Position numbers and translations under genes: made by a program
Assembly: GCF_003390865.1 (NCBI RefSeq)
Contig: NZ_QMEJ01000001.1
Coordinates: 868,001-932,000, forward strand
DNA: 64,000 nucleotides
Source: Tropicimonas sp. IMCC34011
GTDB taxonomy: Bacteria > Pseudomonadota > Alphaproteobacteria > Rhodobacterales > Rhodobacteraceae
Reading direction: 5' to 3'
The notes under the pieces: generated by a model
Databases searched by the model: none
The model's input: only the letters and a program-made list of their open reading frames with translations
What the model was told of the DNA's origin: nothing
Shown here: positions 41,017 through 49,428 of the stretch, one piece after another
Layout of the letters: each line of letters starts with the position of its first letter
Position numbering within the stretch: the first letter of the stretch is position 1

Positions 41017-42062
41017 GCGTGATCGAACGGGCGGGCCTCGCCCTCTTGCACCGGATGGATCCCGAGCGCGCTCACCGGATCGCGCTCTCCGCGCTCGGGG
41101 CGGGGGTCGTGCCCCTGCCCGGCCCGGTCACCTCCGCGCGGCTGGCGACGCGGCTCGCCGGCCTTTCGCTCCCCAATCCCGTCGGCCTTGCCGCCGGCTT
41201 CGACAAGAACGCGGTCGCCATCGGCCCGCTCGCCCGCGCGGGCTTCGGCTGGATCGAGTGCGGCGCGGCGACACCCCGCCCGCAGGACGGCAACGAGGCG
41301 CCGCGGCTCTGGCGGCTCGCCGAGGATCGCGCCGTCATCAACCGGTTCGGCTTCAACAATGACGGCGCCCCCACCATCGCCGGCCGCCTCGCCGCGCGCC
41401 GCAAGAGTGGCGTTCCGGTGGGCCTCAACCTCGGGGCCAACAAGGACAGCGCGGACCGCGCGCAGGATTTTGCCGCCGTTCTCACCGCCTGCGGCCCGCA
41501 TGTCGATTTCGCGACGGTGAACGTGAGCTCCCCCAACACCGAAAGCCTGCGGGATCTTCAGGGCTCCGCGGCTCTGGCGAAGCTTCTGGCCGGCGTCGTC
41601 GCCGCGCGGGATGCGCTGGAGGGACGGCCCGCCGTCTTCGTCAAGATCGCGCCGGACCTGTCGGACCGGGAGATAGAGGAAATCGCCGGCGTCGCCGAGG
41701 CCTCCGGGATCGACGGGATCGTCGCGACCAACACGACGCTCAAGCGCGACGGGCTGACGAGCGCGGACAGGGACCGCCCCGGCGGTCTGTCAGGGCGCCC
41801 GCTCATGGCCCGCTCGACCGAGGTTCTGGCGAAGCTCTACCGCGCAACCGGCGGGCGCATCCCGCTCGTGGGCGTCGGCGGAATTTCCTCGGCGGAAGAT
41901 GCCTTTGCCAAGATCCGCGCCGGTGCGACGGCGGTGCAGCTCTATTCGGCGCTTGTCTATGACGGGATCGGCCTCGCCGCGCGGATCGCCGAGGGGCTGG
42001 ACCGGATCGCCGAGCGCGAGGGGTTGGCGTCGCTCAGCGATGCCGTCGGCACCGGCGTCTGA
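41013..42062 (+). CDS. pyrD: Quinone-dependent dihydroorotate dehydrogenase
   Basis: 349-residue membrane-associated FMN enzyme of pyrimidine synthesis (class 2). [29 protein letters not shown], the catalytic serine region [15 protein letters not shown], and the FMN phosphate site [19 protein letters not shown] are all present. The N-terminal helix [11 protein letters not shown] is typical of class 2. The GTG at 41013 overlaps the DUF952 stop. Confidence 0.96.
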   Translation: MSVIERAGLALLHRMDPERAHRIALSALGAGVVPLPGPVTSARLATRLAGLSLPNPVGLAAGFDKNAVAIGPLARAGFGWIECGAATPRPQDGNEAPRLWRLAEDRAVINRFGFNNDGAPTIAGRLAARRKSGVPVGLNLGANKDSADRAQDFAAVLTACGPHVDFATVNVSSPNTESLRDLQGSAALAKLLAGVVAARDALEGRPAVFVKIAPDLSDREIEEIAGVAEASGIDGIVATNTTLKRDGLTSADRDRPGGLSGRPLMARSTEVLAKLYRATGGRIPLVGVGGISSAEDAFAKIRAGATAVQLYSALVYDGIGLAARIAEGLDRIAEREGLASLSDAVGTGV

Positions 42063-42088
42063 CGCGATCCCGGAACCGCCGGGCGCGC

Positions 42089-42955
42089 ATGGCGTTCGGG
42101 CCGATGACACTCAAGACCATTGATGACGTCCGCGCTCTGATCGCGGCCAACCCGGTCTCCGGCACGCCGGCGGAGATGCGCGCAGCCTTTGCCCGCCTCG
42201 CGGCGGCGCCCGCCGCGGAGAATGTCGGCGCAACGCCCCTCGTTCTCGGCAGTATCGATGCGCTCTCAGTTGGGGAAGGTCCGACGCTGCTCTGGCTCCA
42301 TGGCGGCGGACTGGTCTTCGGCGGTCCGGAAACGCACCTCGCCCTTGCCGCGCATCTGGCCGGCCGGGGTCTACGGGTGGTGCTGCCCGCGTACCGGCTT
42401 GCGCCGGATCACGTCTGGCCGGCCCAGATCGAGGACACGATGGCCGCCCTCGATGCGCTTTCAGGCCCTGTGGCGATCGGCGGAGACAGCGCTGGCGGTC
42501 TGCTCGCCCTCGAGGCCGCGCAGCGGCGCCCCGGCCGAGCCTTCGCCCTCGCCCTTCTCTCCCCCAACACGGACCGGACCGGCGCGACGGCGGAGGTGCG
42601 CGCGGCCCAGTCCGAACACGATGCGATGAACGACGACGAACAGGACGCCGCGCTCGCCCGCCTCGCCTTCGAGGACCGGGACGGATGGGACCCCGAAGTC
42701 TCCCCCCGTCTCGGTCCGCTCGATCATCTGCCGCCCACGTTCCTCGCCGCCTGCCCGGACGAGGTCCTGTCGGAGGATGCACGGCTGCTGGCGGACGGCA
42801 TCCACGAGGTTGGCGGCGGCTGCGACTTCACGCTGTGGGACGGGATGTTCCACATGTGGCCGCTCTGGCCGAACGCGATTCCCGAAGGCGCCGAAGCGCT
42901 CGACCGGATCGCGGCCTTCGTTCAGGCCGAGGCCGCGCGCTCCAGCGCGGGATAG
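42089..42955 (+). CDS. Alpha/beta hydrolase, hormone-sensitive-lipase type
   Basis: 288-residue esterase of the HSL family. The oxyanion motif is HGGGLVFGG (71-79), the nucleophile elbow GGDSAGG (S134), and a C-terminal histidine lies in DGMFHMWPLW. The start may instead be the ATG at 42104 (283 residues). Its 3' end overlaps the convergent MATE transporter gene by 34 bases. The substrate is probably a short-chain ester; the physiological role is unknown. Confidence 0.88.
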   Translation: MAFGPMTLKTIDDVRALIAANPVSGTPAEMRAAFARLAAAPAAENVGATPLVLGSIDALSVGEGPTLLWLHGGGLVFGGPETHLALAAHLAGRGLRVVLPAYRLAPDHVWPAQIEDTMAALDALSGPVAIGGDSAGGLLALEAAQRRPGRAFALALLSPNTDRTGATAEVRAAQSEHDAMNDDEQDAALARLAFEDRDGWDPEVSPRLGPLDHLPPTFLAACPDEVLSEDARLLADGIHEVGGGCDFTLWDGMFHMWPLWPNAIPEGAEALDRIAAFVQAEAARSSAG

Positions 42956-44277
42956 CGGGCGAAGAGCGTCACGGCGCGCAATCCGTTCAGCAGCATCAGC
43001 GAGAGCCAGAGCCCGGCGTTCCCCATCACCGGCACGAGAAGGACGACGCCGGCGACATAGGCCGCCACCGGGAGCAGCATCGCGTTGCGCATGTCCCGCG
43101 TCCGCGTGGCCCCGATGAAGATGCCGTCCAGCATCCAGCTTCCGATCCCGACGAGCGGCGCCGCGACGACCCACGGGAGGTAGTCCCGCGCCGCCTGCCT
43201 CACGGCCGGATCCGTCGCCATCGCATCGATGATGAGCGGCCCGAACACCGCGTACACCGCCGCGAGCAGGACCGCGCCGCCCGCGCCCCACTGGCTCGCC
43301 ACGATGGCGGCGCGGCGCAGGTGAGGTCTGCTGCGCGCTCCGAAGGCCTGGCCCACGAGGGATTCGGCGGCGAAGGCAACGCCGTCGAGCGCGTAGGCGG
43401 TGATCTGGAGGAACTGCAGCAGCACCTGGTTGGCCGCCAGCGTCACGTCACCGAAATCCGAGCCGACGAAGAGGAAGGCGGTGAAGCTGGCTTGCAGGAG
43501 GATGGAGCGGAGCATGATGTCTCCGTTCACGGCCACCATCCGCCTGATCCGGACCGGATCGAGGACCCGCGCCCAGTCCCTCCACTGGTCCCCGGCGAAC
43601 GCCGCGCGGCAGAGCCAGAGGCCAAGCCCCAGCCCGGTCAGCTCCGCGATGATCGTCGCGCACGCGACCCCGCCGACGCCCCATCCGAGGCCGAGGACGA
43701 ACCACAAATCGAGCACGATGTTCAGCCCGTTCATCCAGAGCTGGAGGAGCAGCACGGAGCGCGTTCGCTCCAGCGCGATGAGCCAGCCCGTCAGCGCATA
43801 GATCGCAATCGCCGCCGGCGCGCCCCAGATGCGGATGGACAGGTAGATCCGAGACAGCTCCTCGACCTCGTCCGAGGCCGGTGCGAGCGCGAAGGCGGCG
43901 GCGAAGATCGGCCATTGCAGTACGATTCCGGCCAACCCGGCCGCGCCCGCGATCATCAGCGCCCGCACGAGGATCGCGCCCGTCTCCGCCGCGTCCCGTG
44001 CGCCATGCGCCTGCGCCACGAGGCCGGAGGTGCCCATCCGGAGGAAGCCGAAGATCCAGTAGATCGAGGAGATGATGACCGCGCCAATCCCCACGGCCCC
44101 GATCGGCGCGGCGGCGCCGAGCTGCCCCACGACGCCGGTATCGACGGCCCCGAGGATGGGGATCGTCGCGTTCGACAGGACGATGGGCAGCGCGATCGCG
44201 AGGACGCGGCGATGCGTGACCGGATGAAGATGCGCGGAAGTGGCGGACGGCTCGGGCGCGATGCCCGGTTCAGACAT
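42922..44277 (-). CDS. MATE family efflux transporter (DinF-like)
   Basis: 451-residue membrane protein with about twelve hydrophobic segments in two repeats. The N-terminal RRVLAIALPIVLSNATIPILGAVDTGVVG and mid-protein YALDGVAFAAESLVGQAFGAR are typical of the DinF branch of MATE exporters. It is the last gene of a three-gene overlapping operon with two thioesterases; its ATG overlaps the upstream gene by eight bases. Confidence 0.92.
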   Translation of the reverse strand: MSEPGIAPEPSATSAHLHPVTHRRVLAIALPIVLSNATIPILGAVDTGVVGQLGAAAPIGAVGIGAVIISSIYWIFGFLRMGTSGLVAQAHGARDAAETGAILVRALMIAGAAGLAGIVLQWPIFAAAFALAPASDEVEELSRIYLSIRIWGAPAAIAIYALTGWLIALERTRSVLLLQLWMNGLNIVLDLWFVLGLGWGVGGVACATIIAELTGLGLGLWLCRAAFAGDQWRDWARVLDPVRIRRMVAVNGDIMLRSILLQASFTAFLFVGSDFGDVTLAANQVLLQFLQITAYALDGVAFAAESLVGQAFGARSRPHLRRAAIVASQWGAGGAVLLAAVYAVFGPLIIDAMATDPAVRQAARDYLPWVVAAPLVGIGSWMLDGIFIGATRTRDMRNAMLLPVAAYVAGVVLLVPVMGNAGLWLSLMLLNGLRAVTLFARYPALERAASA

Positions 44278-44782
44278 GACCGGGATCGTCCCGGGGGTCC
44301 GCCGGCATCAGGAAGTGCCCCGTGGCCTGCGCGAAGAGGCGAGCCCGGTTGTCCTGCCACGCCTCGACATGAACGGAGGCGAAGCGCCGCCCCGAGCGCA
44401 CCACCCGCGCCCGTGCATAGGCGTCGCGCGGCAGGCCGGAGCGCAGGTAGTCGATGGTGAAGTCGATCGTCTTGGGCAGGCGCGGCCCGACATCGCCGCC
44501 CGTCCCGCTCTCCATCTCGGGCCAGAGGATGGACCAGCTCAGCTCCACGATGGCTGCGGTTTCGAGAAACGAGGCCGTCACGCCGCCATGCAGCGCCGGA
44601 ACCATCGGGTCGCCGATGAGCATGTCCTTGAAGGGCAGAACGGCGGTCAGCTCGTCCCCGCGGCGATCGAATTCGATGCCGAGAAAGGCAGCGTAGGGCA
44701 TCGAGCCGACGAGACGGGAGAGGTGGCCATCGCGCCGCTCCTTCAGGGCATGGACAGGCTCGGGAGACGTGCGGGGGCTCAT
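44270..44782 (-). CDS. PaaI-family hotdog thioesterase
   Basis: 170-residue hotdog-fold protein, likely an acyl-CoA thioesterase. The family pattern LHGGVTASFLETAAIVEL is near residues 69-86, followed by FTIDYLRSGLPRDAYARARVVRSGRR. It overlaps the upstream thioesterase by four bases (ATGA) and the downstream MATE gene by eight. The open frame continues upstream, but the ATG at 44782 fits the coupling. Confidence 0.88.
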   Translation of the reverse strand: MSPRTSPEPVHALKERRDGHLSRLVGSMPYAAFLGIEFDRRGDELTAVLPFKDMLIGDPMVPALHGGVTASFLETAAIVELSWSILWPEMESGTGGDVGPRLPKTIDFTIDYLRSGLPRDAYARARVVRSGRRFASVHVEAWQDNRARLFAQATGHFLMPADPRDDPGHV

Positions 44783-45237
44783 GCCGCGCCCTCCTTTTTC
44801 TCCGCAGAGGGGCGAACGGTCATGGTGAAGGCCCCGGTGGCGGCGGCAACGGGCGGTCCGTCCTCGCCGTCCGTCGCGGTCGCCCGAATGAAGGCCACCG
44901 AGCGGGTGACGTGGTAGCACTCCGCCTCCGCCCGGATCGCCGCACCGGCCTTCGCGGCGCGCATGTAGTCGATCCTGAGATCGAGCGTGGCTGCCGTGGA
45001 GGGGCCGACGGGATGGCTCATCACCGCGGCGCCGCCGCAGGTGTCCATCAGCGCGCTGATCACGCCGCCATGGAGAACGCCCCGCCGCGGATCGCCCACG
45101 AGCCGCTCGTCGAAGGGCATCGTGATCACCGCATGTCCGCCGCCGACGCTCTCGATCGTCATGCCGACTGCGCGGGCGAAGGGAATCGCCTCGATGAACT
45201 GGCGGGCTATCTGTATCTGCAACTGTGCATCGCTCAT
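44779..45237 (-). CDS. PaaI-family hotdog thioesterase
   Basis: 152-residue hotdog-fold thioesterase. GVLHGGVISALMDTCGGAAV carries the family motif, followed by TLDLRIDYMRAAKAGAAIRAEAE. The ATG at 45237 is chosen over an upstream alternative start because it begins the conserved length. It is the first gene of the thioesterase-thioesterase-MATE operon and divergent from a MerR regulator, which could control it. Two related thioesterases in tandem may differ in chain-length preference. Confidence 0.9.
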   Translation of the reverse strand: MSDAQLQIQIARQFIEAIPFARAVGMTIESVGGGHAVITMPFDERLVGDPRRGVLHGGVISALMDTCGGAAVMSHPVGPSTAATLDLRIDYMRAAKAGAAIRAEAECYHVTRSVAFIRATATDGEDGPPVAAATGAFTMTVRPSAEKKEGAA

Positions 45238-45256
45238 GGCGGAACCTGTTGTTTTC

Positions 45257-45275
45257 GACCGGTGGACTATCGGTC
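45257..45275. promoter_or_regulatory. Candidate MerR operator between thioesterase operon and merR
   Basis: GACCG and CGGTC form a dyad separated by nine bases (19 bp in all) in the divergent intergenic region. MerR-type regulators usually bind dyads of about this size. Found by eye. Confidence 0.3.
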
Positions 45276-45365
45276 CGGGGGGCACGACGTACAAGGCACG
45301 CCCGGGTTGCAAAGCGGAAGCGCGGACGCGATGATCCGGGGGCCAGGCGACAACGTGCGGACGGG

Positions 45366-45752
45366 ATGGTAGAAATTCGTATCAGCTTCAAGGATATGTG
45401 CGAGCGCTTCGGCGTAACGCCCCGCACGCTGCGCTACTACGAGTACATCGAGCTGCTCTCCCCCGAGCGCGAGGGCCGGTCCCGGTTCTACAGCGCACGC
45501 GAGGTGGCCCGGATGACGCTGATCATGCGGGGTCGCCGGTTCGGATTCTCCCTCGAGGAAATTCGGCAATGGCTGGAGATCTATGATCAGCAGGGCACCC
45601 GCGCACAGATGGAAGCGTGGGTCGTCATGGCCGACAGCCAGCTCTCCGATCTGCGCAAGCGGCAGGAGGAGCTCGCGCAGACGATCGCCGAACTCGAGGG
45701 CCTGCGCGCCGACACCTCCCGCTCTCTCGAAGAAAGCGACAGCAAGGACTGA
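45366..45752 (+). CDS. MerR family transcriptional regulator (1)
   Basis: 128-residue DNA-binding protein. The winged helix-turn-helix starts ISFKDMCERFGVTPRTLRYYEYIELL with SRFYSAREVARM as the wing; a C-terminal coiled coil (about 85-120) provides dimerisation. No effector-binding domain or metal cysteines are present. It is about 40% identical by eye to the second MerR 320 bases downstream, so the pair looks like an old duplication. It probably regulates the thioesterase operon or the beta-oxidation genes. Confidence 0.9.
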   Translation: MVEIRISFKDMCERFGVTPRTLRYYEYIELLSPEREGRSRFYSAREVARMTLIMRGRRFGFSLEEIRQWLEIYDQQGTRAQMEAWVVMADSQLSDLRKRQEELAQTIAELEGLRADTSRSLEESDSKD

Positions 45753-45895
45753 CACCGCTCCTGCGGGCGGCCCCTTGCCCGTCCACGGGCAGCGCCGGAC
45801 GGCTCCTGTAGGTGCGCCCGAAGGGCTCATCGCGGGCCAACGGCATGCCTTCGCTTTATAGCCCGATCAAAGTTCGGCATGGCGCCTCAAGTGCA

Positions 45896-45911
45896 TTGAC
45901 CAACCGGTCAA
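45896..45911. promoter_or_regulatory. Palindrome TTGACC-N4-GGTCAA
   Basis: A perfect six-base-arm dyad with a four-base centre, 163 bases upstream of the second merR. TTGACC could also be a -35 element. Such dyads are typical of TetR- or LacI-type operators; the binding protein is unknown. Confidence 0.45.
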
Positions 45912-45960
45912 AATTGCGCATCAACTGCTTCTGGCGCATTGATATTTCCCAACCTCGTTC

Positions 45961-45992
45961 ATGACGTCACGTTACGGTTACGCTAACGTCAT
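45961..45992. promoter_or_regulatory. Nested inverted repeat, probable MerR operator
   Basis: Outer arms ATGACGT (45961-45967) and ACGTCAT (45986-45992), with inner arms ACGTTA (45969-45974) and TAACGT (45984-45989) and TTACG twice in the centre. It lies 82 bases upstream of the second merR. MerR-type regulators of acyl-CoA catabolism (LiuR-like) bind related ACGTTA-rich dyads, as I recall. Confidence 0.6.
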
Positions 45993-46073
45993 GCGGGGCT
46001 TGTGACTTGAGCGAAATCGAAACATTTGCGCTCCCACAAAGAAGCAATCTCCTGACTGGGAGGCCAACGAAAA

Positions 46074-46472
46074 ATGACCACCGACACCCTCACCATCCGC
46101 GAGATGTGCGACTCCTTCGAGGTGACGCCGCGCACCCTGCGATTCTACGAATCCAAGGAACTGCTCTTCCCGATCCGGGAAGGCACGCGACGGCTCTTCA
46201 CCCGCCGGGACCGCGCACGTCTCAAGCTGATTCTGCGCGGCAAGCGCTTCGGCTTCTCCCTCGAGGAGATCCGCCAGCTGCTCGATCTCTACGATCTGGG
46301 CGATCAGCAGGTCACGCAGATCAGCGCGACCTACGAGGCCGCCAAGGTTCACCTCGCCGACATGGAACGCCGGCGGGACGAGCTGAACGAGGCGATTTCC
46401 GAGCTCAAGGGCCACATGGAATGGGGGGAGAGCGTACTGTCCTCCCTGCAAGCCAAGCAGGCCGCCGAGTAG
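46074..46472 (+). CDS. MerR family transcriptional regulator (2)
   Basis: 132-residue regulator with an N-terminal winged helix-turn-helix (TIREMCDSFEVTPRTLRFYESKELL, then RRLFTRRDRARLKLILRGKRFGFSLEEIRQLLDLY) and a C-terminal coiled coil. It has no cysteines for metal sensing. It stands 92 bases upstream of the acyl-CoA dehydrogenase gene, separated by a terminator. By analogy with MerR-type regulators of fatty-acid and branched-chain catabolism, it probably controls this cluster and itself. Confidence 0.9.
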   Translation: MTTDTLTIREMCDSFEVTPRTLRFYESKELLFPIREGTRRLFTRRDRARLKLILRGKRFGFSLEEIRQLLDLYDLGDQQVTQISATYEAAKVHLADMERRRDELNEAISELKGHMEWGESVLSSLQAKQAAE

Positions 46473-46495
46473 ACGATTTGCATTTGAAGTGACGG

Positions 46496-46530
46496 AACGG
46501 CGCGCGGGACATTCTTGCGCGCCGTTTTCT
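46496..46530 (+). terminator. Terminator after the second merR
   Basis: AACGGCGCGC / GCGCGCCGTT, a 10-bp perfect stem with an 11-base loop, is followed by TTCT. It separates merR from the acyl-CoA dehydrogenase gene. Confidence 0.8.
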
Positions 46531-46563
46531 ATTATGGGTTCAACCTAGTCGGGAGGACCAGAC

Positions 46564-48342
46564 ATGCCGAGTTACACCGCACCCGTGCAAGACATCCAGT
46601 TTGTGCTGCACGACGTGCTTCGGGCCCATGAGCAGGACGTGCCGGGCTACGACGAGATGGACCGGGACTTCACCACCGCCGTTCTCGAAGAAGCCGGGAA
46701 GATCTCCTCGGAAGTGCTCGCGCCCCTCAACCCGGTCGGGGACCGGGAGGGCTGCACCCTCGAGAACGGCGTCGTCCGGACGCCCACCGGGTTCAAGGCC
46801 GCCTACGACCAGATGCGGGAGGGCGGCTGGCTCGCCCTTGATTCCGATCCCGAATACGGCGGCCAGGGCATGCCGTACCTCCTGGGCTCGGCCGTCGGCG
46901 AGATGTTCGTCTCCGCCAACATGGCCTTCAACATGTACCAGGGCCTGAGCCACGGCGCCGCCTCCGCGATTCACGCCCACGGCTCCGAACAGCAGAAGCG
47001 GACCTTCCTGCCCAAGATGATCGAAGGCTCGTGGTCGGGCACGATGAACCTCACCGAGCCGCAATGCGGCACGGATCTGGGCCTCATCCGCACCAAGGCG
47101 GAGCCGCAAGACGACGGAACCTACCGCATCTCCGGTCAGAAGATCTGGATCTCAGCCGGCGAGCATGACCTGACGGACAACATCGTCCACCTCGTCCTCG
47201 CCAAGATCCCCGGCGGACCGGAGGGCACCAAGGGCATCTCCCTCTTCATCGTGCCGAAGTTCATGGTGAACGAGGACGGCTCCCTCGGCGACCGCAACCA
47301 GGTGGTCTGCGGCGGTCTCGAGGAGAAGATGGGCATCCACGGCAACGCGACCTGCGTGATGCACTATGACGGCGCGATCGGCTACCTCGTCGGCGAGGAG
47401 CACAAGGGCATGCGCGCGATGTTCACGATGATGAACGAAGCCCGGATCGGCGTCGGCCTCCAAGGCTACGCGCAGGGCGAGGTCGCCTATCAGAATGCGC
47501 TCGCCTTCGCGAAGGACCGGCTTCAGGGGCGTGACGTGACGGGTGCGCAGAACCCGGACGGGCCGGCCGATCCGATCATCGTGCATCCCGATGTGCGCCG
47601 GAACCTCCTCCACCAGAAGAGCTTCACCGAGGGTGCGCGGGCGCTGGCCTTCTGGGGCGCGTCGCTGATCGACCGCTCCCACCGCTCCGGGGATGCCGAG
47701 GCGGAGGCGATGGTGTCCCTCCTCACCCCCGTCATCAAGGGCTTCCTCACGGACAAGGGCTTCGAGACGGCAGTCCTCGCGCAGCAGACCCTCGGCGGCT
47801 CCGGCTTCACCCGCGAATGGGGCCTCGAACAGTTCGTTCGCGATGCCCGGATCACGATGATCTACGAGGGCACGAACGGCATCCAGTCCCTCGACCTCGT
47901 CGGCCGCAAGCTCGGCCAGAACGGCGGCAAGACGGTGATGGCGTTCTTCGAGATGGTGAAATCCTTCATCAAGGAGAACGAGGGCGACGAGACACTGAAG
48001 GTGGGCTATCTCGATCCGCTGAAAGCCGCCTCCAAGGACCTTCAGGCCGCCGGGATGTACTTCATGCAGAACGGCGCGAAGAACCCCAACGCCGCGCTGT
48101 CGGGAAGCTACGACTTCATGCATCTCTTCGGCCATGTGGCTCTGGGACTGATGTGGTCCCGGATGGCCGTCGCCGCGACGAAGATGCTGTCGGACGGCGA
48201 GGGCGATGCGGAGTTCCTGAAGGCCAAGATCCAGACCGGCCGCTACTACATGGCGCGCCAGCTTCCGGCGACGAAGATGCACCTTGCGCGCATCGAAAGC
48301 GGCGCCGATCCAGTGATGACGCTGGACGAAGCCGCCTTCTGA
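46564..48342 (+). CDS. Acyl-CoA dehydrogenase with C-terminal extension domain
   Basis: 592-residue FAD enzyme for the first step of beta-oxidation. Residues about 1-450 are the acyl-CoA dehydrogenase core, with [30 protein letters not shown] and the catalytic-region [19 protein letters not shown]; about 470-592 is the extra C-terminal helical domain of this subclass. Close relatives include fatty acyl-CoA dehydrogenases and DmdC of dimethylsulfoniopropionate breakdown. The thiolase and FadB genes downstream favour fatty acids, but DmdC-like activity cannot be excluded. Confidence 0.93.
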   Translation: MPSYTAPVQDIQFVLHDVLRAHEQDVPGYDEMDRDFTTAVLEEAGKISSEVLAPLNPVGDREGCTLENGVVRTPTGFKAAYDQMREGGWLALDSDPEYGGQGMPYLLGSAVGEMFVSANMAFNMYQGLSHGAASAIHAHGSEQQKRTFLPKMIEGSWSGTMNLTEPQCGTDLGLIRTKAEPQDDGTYRISGQKIWISAGEHDLTDNIVHLVLAKIPGGPEGTKGISLFIVPKFMVNEDGSLGDRNQVVCGGLEEKMGIHGNATCVMHYDGAIGYLVGEEHKGMRAMFTMMNEARIGVGLQGYAQGEVAYQNALAFAKDRLQGRDVTGAQNPDGPADPIIVHPDVRRNLLHQKSFTEGARALAFWGASLIDRSHRSGDAEAEAMVSLLTPVIKGFLTDKGFETAVLAQQTLGGSGFTREWGLEQFVRDARITMIYEGTNGIQSLDLVGRKLGQNGGKTVMAFFEMVKSFIKENEGDETLKVGYLDPLKAASKDLQAAGMYFMQNGAKNPNAALSGSYDFMHLFGHVALGLMWSRMAVAATKMLSDGEGDAEFLKAKIQTGRYYMARQLPATKMHLARIESGADPVMTLDEAAF

Positions 48343-48406
48343 GGGCGAGTATCGAGGGGGAAGGGCCGATGCACGGCCCCTCCCCTGCCCCTTGCCCGCG
48401 AGCCCC

Positions 48407-48619
48407 ATGCCCAAACGCTTCCGCCTGACCCGTCGCCTGCCCGTCGCCATGACGGAAGATGCCTATCGCCGGCTCAAGAAGTTCTCCCGAGATGCCGGGC
48501 TCGACGAGGGGGAGGCCCTGTCCTTCGTGTTCGAGCATTTCGACGGCATCCTCGACGAGGAGAAGTTCCTGCACCGGCTGCGGACCTTCAATTCGACACT
48601 CGACGCGCGCAAGCGGTGA
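48407..48619 (+). CDS. Small basic protein, hypothetical
   Basis: 70-residue protein starting PKRFRLTRRLPVAMTEDAYRR with a C-terminal acidic/helical part (SFVFEHFDGILDEEKFLHRL). The N-terminal stretch followed by a helix resembles small ribbon-helix-helix-like proteins, which is only a guess. The ATG at 48407 is chosen over a TTG at 48392. It sits within the beta-oxidation cluster between the dehydrogenase and GST genes. Confidence 0.7.
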   Translation: MPKRFRLTRRLPVAMTEDAYRRLKKFSRDAGLDEGEALSFVFEHFDGILDEEKFLHRLRTFNSTLDARKR

Positions 48620-48781
48620 CGCCTTTCCGGCGCGGGCATTCGGCAGAAAGGGTGAACGTGGTGCGATCCGAGCCCTTCCGGGGAGATGAGCTTCGTCGCA
48701 ACGTCACGGCGGGACCGGGGATGACATTTGCCGCCCGTGCGCTTTTCTCAGGCGCGGGCGGGTAGCAGAGGAGACAGCCCG

Positions 48782-49408
48782 GTGACGATCCAGCTTCATT
48801 GCTTCGGTGAAAGCGGGAATGCCTACAAGGCGGCCCTGACCCTCACCTTTTGCGGTCTCGACTGGGACCCGGTCTGGGTCGATTTCTTCGGCGGCGGATC
48901 GAAGGATCCGGAGTTCCTCGCGCTCAACGAGATGGGCGAGGTGCCGGTGATGGTCGACGGGGATCTGGTTCTCACGCAGTCCTGCGTGATCCAGCTCCAC
49001 GCCGCCGAGCGGACCGGCAAGCTCCTGGACGGGGACCGGGCCGAGATCCTGCGCTGGCTCTTCTGGGACGCGCAGAAGGGCAGCGGCCAGCAAGGCGCGC
49101 TGCGCTTCATGACGAACTTTCTGCCGGAGGAAAAACGCTCCGCAGGCGCAATCGAGTGGCTTTCGGGGCGCGTTGCGTCGTCGCTCAAGGTGCTCGATCG
49201 GCACCTGGACGGGCGGGACTGGATCGCGGGCGACTCGCCCACGATCGCCGACACCGCCGCCTGCGGCTACCTCTACTACCCCGAACCCTTCGGCTACGAC
49301 GCGGACCGCTTTCCCGCCATCGCCGCCTGGCTGGCGCGGATAGCCGCCCTGCCCGGCTGGAAACACCCCTATGACATGATGCCCGGACACCCTTCGGACC
49401 GGGCCTGA
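48782..49408 (+). CDS. Glutathione S-transferase family protein
   Basis: 208-residue GST. The N-terminal thioredoxin-like domain reads TIQLHCFGESGNAYKAAL with NEMGEVPVMVDGDLVLTQS as the glutathione-binding loop. The C-terminal helical domain includes DWIAGDSPTIADTAACGYL. The GTG at 48782 has GAGGAGA upstream. It is inside the beta-oxidation cluster; such GSTs often travel with acyl-CoA genes in Rhodobacterales, possibly for removing reactive enoyl products, which is inference. Confidence 0.9.
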   Translation: MTIQLHCFGESGNAYKAALTLTFCGLDWDPVWVDFFGGGSKDPEFLALNEMGEVPVMVDGDLVLTQSCVIQLHAAERTGKLLDGDRAEILRWLFWDAQKGSGQQGALRFMTNFLPEEKRSAGAIEWLSGRVASSLKVLDRHLDGRDWIAGDSPTIADTAACGYLYYPEPFGYDADRFPAIAAWLARIAALPGWKHPYDMMPGHPSDRA

Positions 49409-49428
49409 CGCATCTTCGGGAGGATTTG

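Larger units (their letters stand above)
45753..46073. other. 321-bp regulatory region between the two merR genes
   Basis: No gene is seen. From 45850 on it is much more AT-rich than the surroundings and contains two clear dyads, described separately: TTGACC-N4-GGTCAA at 45896-45911 and a nested inverted repeat at 45961-45992. Likely promoter and operator of the second merR and perhaps the beta-oxidation genes. Confidence 0.7.

Noticed and set aside
46564-48342. Assignment as DmdC of dimethylsulfoniopropionate catabolism
   Set aside because: The subclass fits, but no dmdA, dmdB or dmdD genes are nearby and the downstream thiolase and FadB genes point to ordinary beta-oxidation.
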